A stretch of DNA of 58,914 nt from Mesostigma viride (taxonomy: Eukaryota > Streptophyta > Mesostigmatophyceae > Mesostigmatales > Mesostigmataceae), in NCBI GenBank assembly GCA_009746045.1, contig RPFO01002200.1, positions 2,501 to 61,414 of the forward strand, written 5' to 3'. Below the pieces are notes generated by a model. The model had not been told where the DNA came from. It worked only from the letters and a program-made list of their open reading frames with translations, and did no database searches. The position numbers were made by a program, and so were the translations under genes. This document shows positions 54,558 through 58,914 of this stretch, in pieces. Each line of letters begins with the position of its first letter. Position 1 is the stretch's first letter.

Positions 54558-54842
54558 TGTCTCAACATGTTTGTAGTAGGTTTGTAGTTGGTGTCTCGGT
54601 GTCTCAGAAACTCGTGGTCCGCATTGAGTGGGTGTCACGGTGTCACGACATCTGATTGGCCCGGTTCAGATTCGTTTTATTTTTAATTTTTTTTAATTCG
54701 TTTTTTTTTTTTTTTTAATTTGGGGCGAATCTGAACCGGGCCAATCAGATGTCGTGACACCGTGACACCCACTCAATGCGGACCACGAGTTTCTGAGACA
54801 CCGAGACACCAACTACAAACCAACTACAAACATGTTGAGACA
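54558..54842. mobile_element. MITE-like hairpin element, ~285 bp
   Basis: Arms of ~125 bp (starting TGTCTCAACATG, ending CATGTTGAGACA) are near-perfect inverted repeats around an A/T-rich centre at about 54675-54722. Arm landmarks: GTGTCACGGTGTCACGACAT and CTGATTGGCCCGGTTCAGAT with their complements. There is no coding capacity. No clear target duplication is visible. Confidence 0.85.
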
Positions 54843-54981
54843 TCGGTGTCACAAGGTGTGCAGCAGGTATTTCCTTTCAATCCCCGAGGAAATTATCAAC
54901 CATTCATCGGCCATTCTGGTCAGGATAGCTAAGAATGGCTAGCGAATAAAAAGGCAGTATCGAGGCTGGAAATTTTAGTGT

Positions 54982-55772
54982 ATGCTCCTAGGGTCATATA
55001 TTACTTGCCGTTATTTTTTTTCGCCACAAATTCTGCGGAGTCCTTCGGCATTTTGGCGTCATTCACAGGTGGGTGCCTGTTTTGTCGCCGATTTTCTCTC
55101 GACCCACCTACCTGCAGCAAAAAATTTTCCCGATGAAAGTCGCCCTAACATCTGGTTTTTGACACTAACCGACGCATTTTTAGTTTTTAAGGCCTTGACC
55201 GAAGCACTTTTTTCATTACCGGCTCAGTTTGCTTTAACCGAGCTGGCGCGATTTTTAATCCAATTTCTAGGCTGGGCCAGGCGTCGCAGACCCGTAATCC
55301 GTTTTTAAGTGCTTTTGTGCCCGATATCGTGTCTTTTGCAGGCGTTCTTGGCATCAAAGACGCCGTGGCGTCAGGGGCTAAAACGGACCTCCGCACGTTC
55401 GTTAACTGCGGCGAGCATGTCAATGCCGCCAGCAATTTTTGCTGCCGCGTCTGTGAAACGATTGCGATGCAAGACCGTTTTCGACGTGACGGAGTGGTAT
55501 GTGCACATTCAGGTGCGAATTTCTTCGCTGTTGAAACCCCGGCCGGTAGCAGACAAGTATTTCACCGTATCCCTTTCCCCGAGTCTCTCTTTTCCGTCAT
55601 GTTTTCATCTTACGGAAAGCGCGTATAAAGCATCAGTGAGCGACAGTATGATGGCGAGCCGTTTGCTCGCATCAGGGCTGTGCGGCTTATTCTAGAGAGA
55701 AGCGACATCAAGCAGATTTTGCAGCCGGATGTGAGGGAGGGGCCCTGCTGGGGTGGGAATAAACTGCTGTGA
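54982..55772 (+). CDS. Possible three-exon small gene, unknown function
   Basis: Candidate exons 54982-55293, 55342-55512 and 55647-55772 give 609 nt (202 aa). The introns (48 and 134 bp) are GT...AG and all junctions are phase 0. Exon 2 ends CKTVFDVTEWYVHIQ and exon 3 reads YDGEPFARIRAVRLILERSD to PCWGGNKLL-stop, which looks like genuine protein. Exon 1 is less convincing. The first donor (CCC|GTAATCC) resembles the GTAAT donors of the DDE-type gene. A different frame (about 55188-55628) and a minus-strand frame (55435-55187) compete over part of the region. No family is recognised. Confidence 0.35.
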
Positions 55773-55785
55773 GTGACGATGACCG

Positions 55786-56071
55786 ATCCCTCCTTCCTCC
55801 CTCCCTCCCTCCCTCCTCCTCCCTCCCTCCTCCCTCCCTCCCTCCCTCCCTCCCTCCCTCCCTCCTCCCTCCTCCCTCCCTCCCTCCCTCCCTCCTCCCT
55901 CCCTCCCTCCCTCTCCCTCCCCCTCCCTCCCCCTCCCTCCCTCCCTCCCTCCCCCTCCCTCCCTCCCTCCCTCCCTCCCTCCCTCCCTCCCTCCCTCCCT
56001 CCCTCCCTCCCTCCCTCCCCCTCCCTCCCTCCCTCCCTCCCTCCCTCCCTCCCTCCCTCCCTCCCTTCCTC
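55786..56071. repeat. TCCC tetranucleotide array
   Basis: Tandem TCCC with occasional lost or gained C/T. A pyrimidine-only strand, able to form triplexes. Ser/Pro/Leu frames are artefacts. Confidence 0.97.
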
Positions 56072-56521
56072 CCTCGTGAACTCACTCGTGGACTCACTCA
56101 CTCGTGGACTCACTCCCTCACTCACTCACCCACCCACCCACCACCCCCCACCCACCCACCCACCCACCCACCCACCCACCCACCCACCCACCCACCCACC
56201 CACCCACCCACCCACCCCACCACCCACCCACCCACCCACCCACCCACCCACCCACCCACCCACCCACCCACCCCCCACCCACCCACCCTCTCTCCCTCCC
56301 TCCCACCCACCCACCCACCCACCCACCCACCCACCCACCCACCCACCCACCACCCACCCACCACCCACCCACCACCACCCACCCACCCACCCACCCACCC
56401 ACCCACCCACCCACCCACCACCCCCCACCCACCCACCCACCCACCCACCCACCACCCACCCCACCCCCACCCACCCACCCACCCACCCACCCACCCACCA
56501 CCCACCCACCCACCCACCACC
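56072..56521. repeat. ACTC junction and CACC tetranucleotide array
   Basis: A short CACTCGTGGACTCACT junction (56075-56125), then CACC repeats to 56521 with small deletions and one internal CTCTCCCTCCC piece (56289-56303). Thr/His/Pro or Gly/Trp/Val frames are artefacts. Confidence 0.97.
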
Positions 56522-56523
56522 CA

Positions 56524-56573
<50 letters not shown>
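56522..56573. repeat. CACG tetranucleotide array
   Basis: About 13 pure CACG (GCAC) units lying directly between the CACC and CACT arrays. Confidence 0.97.
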
Positions 56574-56575
<2 letters not shown>

Positions 56576-56692
56576 CTCACTCACTCACTCACTCACTCAC
56601 TCACTCACTCACTCACTCACTCACTCACTCACTCACTCACTCACTCACTCACTCACTCACTCACTCACTCACTCACTCACTCACTCACTCAC
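56574..56692. repeat. CACT tetranucleotide array
   Basis: About 29 pure CACT units ending at CACTTAGTAAC, where unique sequence begins. Confidence 0.97.
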
Positions 56693-57214
56693 TTAGTAAC
56701 TTGCACATGCACCACATGCGCAAGAGGACACCAAGAGCTTCACCAAACACCGTCGAAAGCTTGGCTGTGATGCCAAGGGCAAGGGTGTGGGGTGTCCATG
56801 TTGACACAGTGCATGAAGGCTGACAAGGTCAGGCAGAGATTGTGCAGGGAGGTGCCACTACCTCCTAGCTAGCGATACCGAGATGAGGGCGCGCAAACGC
56901 ATCAGCGCCATGCCGCGTGTTGAGTAATTTGCAACTACATTACTTGGCATGCTGTGGGTGCACGTGTAAAATGACCTTTCTAGCCATGCATGCGACAGCT
57001 GCCAATATTATGTTCAGCAAGCTCCTCCGTATAATAGAAATTGCGTGAGCATCCACATGGCCACATGTGCATATTGTCAGCTGTGTCTATATCAATGAAC
57101 TTTTATGTATGTCTCCTGGACGGGTTGTCTTACATCACTCGTGAATGGTTTCCATGTTTTAGTGAGTCATCTTATTTGAGTTGACCAGATTGTCTCCTTG
57201 ATATTCCACACTGG
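56693..57214. other. Unassigned sequence, no gene seen
   Basis: Unique sequence. A Penelope-like terminus motif (TTGTCTCCTTGATATT) occurs at 57189-57204, immediately before the 174-bp satellite. No coding signal. Confidence 0.5.
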
Positions 57215-57790
57215 CAGTTTCGCATCCATGGGTAAGAATTTGTAATGGAAACTGGCAGGTATGGCATTGATAACTCTACCAAATAGAACATGATGGGCCT
57301 GAATTTTTGTGGAATGTCTAAAATCATGATGGCTAAGATGCATGCAAGTTTCCAGCCTCAACAGAGCACATCTTGTACGGAAACTGCACTGAAATGTGAT
57401 GAAAAATACGAAAAACGTGCATTTTTGGTAACATTTGTGAGCAAACTGACATCAAATACCCTCTGATGGTTCTGAATTTTTGTGGAATGTCTAAAATAAT
57501 GATGGCAAAGATGCATGCAAGTTTCCAGCCTGAACTGAGCACATCTTGTATGGAAACTGCCATGGAATGTGATGAAAAATACGAAAAACGTGCATTTTGG
57601 TAACATTTGTGAGCAAACTGACATCAAATACCCTATGATGGACCTGAATTTTTGTGGGATGTCTAGAATAATGATGTTTAAGATATGCCTACAAGTTTCC
57701 AGCCTCAACCGAGCACAGCTTGTATGGAAACTGCAATGAAATGTGATGAAAAATACAAAAAACGCACATTTTTGCTAGCATTTGGTGGCA
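57215..57790. repeat. ~174-bp satellite, about 3.3 copies
   Basis: Landmarks such as CAAGTTTCCAGCCT recur near 57346, 57518 and 57694, spacing about 174 bp. Other shared pieces are GAATTTTTGTGGAATGTCTA and GATGAAAAATACGAAAAACG. Copies differ by a few percent. Minus-strand frames of 64-116 codons cross the units but simply repeat themselves. Confidence 0.92.
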
Positions 57791-58040
57791 TTTTGTTACC
57801 AAATGCGGTTGGATGACCATCAGATCTTGTGTACAGTCATTAGTCATGAGTATCAACTTACTTGCAAACAGCCAGGTCAAGAACTCTTTATTTGCATATT
57901 AGAATGTATTTGTTTATATTAAAATCTGGAAAACTGCTAAAAATAGAAATGCCAAAAATAGGTCAGCTGAGGTCCGGTAAGTCCGGAAAGTTGCAATCCT
58001 TCTACTGGTGTCCTGAACATGCTACCTACCAAGATCTAGC
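57791..58040. other. Spacer, no gene seen
   Basis: AT-rich unique sequence between the satellite and the possible exon at 58041. Confidence 0.5.
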
Positions 58041-58661
58041 ATGTTTCGACAATATTTGCATCGTACAGGAGTTATAAGGCTGTTTTTTGGCACTTTCAGA
58101 CCGTTGTGTGTGGAGCATGACGATGGAACGGGCGTAGCACGGCCAACGGGGGAGGAGACTGAGAGCGCAGTTGATGCGGGGACACCCGTAGGTGATGAAG
58201 GGCGGGGGAATAAGAAATCGCACGTGTACGTCAAGGTTAAGGCCCTGACCGAGAGGGTCAATGCTTTGGAGAACCAACGAAGAATGCCATCCACCCCAGC
58301 AAGTGCTGCACCCAGCTCCAGCACTGGCGTTGGCACGGAGCTTCGCCGGCCCGCTGCGCCTGCCGCGTTGGGGCAACGCGAAAGCTTCAGCGCGGCCCAT
58401 GGCCAAGTGACAGGACTGCAACCAGCACACCGTCAACAAGAGCCACGCGCGCGCGCAGTCGCAATGGATGGGCCGAGGCAGCTGGATCGGGAGGGGGAAC
58501 CGTACGGCGAGCACGGTGTGTACGCGCCGTACGACCAAGGAATGCATGCCCAGCCTACTGCCGCTGGCAGGCAAGCGGCCAATGCTTTGTATACCATGCC
58601 GGCATGTACGATCCACAGCCTGGCGAAGGGTCGGCAGCTAGCTGATCCACATCAGCCTTGA
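58041..58661 (+). CDS. Possible exon, disordered protein, unknown function
   Basis: A 206-codon frame to a stop at 58661. A possible acceptor (GGCACTTTCAG at 58102) suggests coding may begin at 58103. A short helical stretch KSHVYVKVKALTERVNALEN (heptad-like, about 58219-58278) is followed by Ala/Pro/Gln-rich sequence, in the manner of the N-terminal region of a Gag or ORF1 protein. No domain is recognised. The gene or element may continue beyond this piece, and the start is unknown. Confidence 0.3.
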   Translation: MFRQYLHRTGVIRLFFGTFRPLCVEHDDGTGVARPTGEETESAVDAGTPVGDEGRGNKKSHVYVKVKALTERVNALENQRRMPSTPASAAPSSSTGVGTELRRPAAPAALGQRESFSAAHGQVTGLQPAHRQQEPRARAVAMDGPRQLDREGEPYGEHGVYAPYDQGMHAQPTAAGRQAANALYTMPACTIHSLAKGRQLADPHQP

Positions 58662-58914
58662 GGTCGCGCACATTGCAACAAACCACCTACGTTGAGAACC
58701 CCCGCCGCGACGTGAGCGTGTAGGCCACCTCCCTTGCTCATCAAAATTCTCATGACCCATGAAAGAAATCCCTGCTGCAAAACCTCCTCCCCATCATGAT
58801 GTTAGCCAGTCTTGCTCCGCGCTTGGGATTTGGCTCGCTTGTCTTCCTTGGAATCCCTAGAGCGGGGCTGCGCATAACGGAAGTGCCGTCATTTTAATGC
58901 TGCACGGGCCTCAG
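58662..58914. other. Window end, no gene seen
   Basis: Unique sequence after the stop of the preceding frame. No feature is supported. Confidence 0.5.

Noticed and set aside
55769-56770. Thr/His/Pro and Gly/Trp/Val ORFs
   Set aside because: Tetranucleotide repeat translations, open on both strands.

Overview
The window reads as nuclear DNA of a green-plant-lineage eukaryote, most likely a unicellular green alga. The reasons are three spliced genes with phase-consistent GT-AG introns, a plant-type GARP/Myb (SHLQKYR) transcription factor rich in Ala/Gly/Pro, very heavy simple-sequence content, and a mixed load of copia, LINE, Penelope-like, DDE-type and foldback transposons. The species cannot be fixed from the sequence. 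There are no bacterial-style operons, rRNA genes or CRISPR arrays, and I found no tRNA gene I trust.

Layout. 1-1906: purine hexamer arrays alternating with GCGTAA arrays. 2751-3499: a 750-bp inverted repeat. 4407-12511: an 8.1-kb foldback element with ~1.03-kb terminal inverted repeats, an outward-reading small ORF in each end, and a core of ~70-bp satellite that flips orientation near 8259. 13545-14175: 228-bp tandem repeats leading into an intact four-exon, 991-codon DDE-type transposase-like gene (14312-17733). 18370-27822: a graveyard of nested LINE fragments (ORF1, RT 3' ends, 3' UTRs with hairpins and TTAA-type tails) interleaved with pieces of a Penelope-like element. 28237-32240 (-): three-exon GARP transcription factor gene. 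33837-38092 (+): three-exon AGE/cellobiose 2-epimerase-like gene with minisatellite-filled introns. 38990-42053: a fuller but frame-broken LINE (endonuclease plus RT). 44762-50956 (-): a young Ty1/copia-type element with 429-bp LTRs that differ by about one base and a 5-bp target duplication CTAGC. 51285-52323: LINE and Penelope-like fragments. 53425-54842: GTGACACC minisatellite and a 285-bp MITE-like hairpin. 54982-55772: a possible small spliced gene. 55786-56692: four successive tetranucleotide arrays. 57215-57790: a ~174-bp satellite. 58041-58661: a possible exon.

Only the GARP factor and the sugar epimerase look like host genes. They are divergently placed about 1.6 kb apart and have no evident shared pathway. 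The rest is transposon biology. The most unusual points are: (1) a copia polyprotein whose retropepsin-like motif lies between integrase and reverse transcriptase, with Gag and Pol in one frame separated by a single TGA; (2) LINE families that share a conserved 3' hairpin plus tetra/pentanucleotide tail; (3) a 72-bp triplication that copies the splice donor of the DDE-type gene; (4) the giant foldback; (5) a 47-bp near-perfect palindrome between 9-bp direct repeats.

All calls are by eye. Exon joins are supported by phase and splice dinucleotides only.
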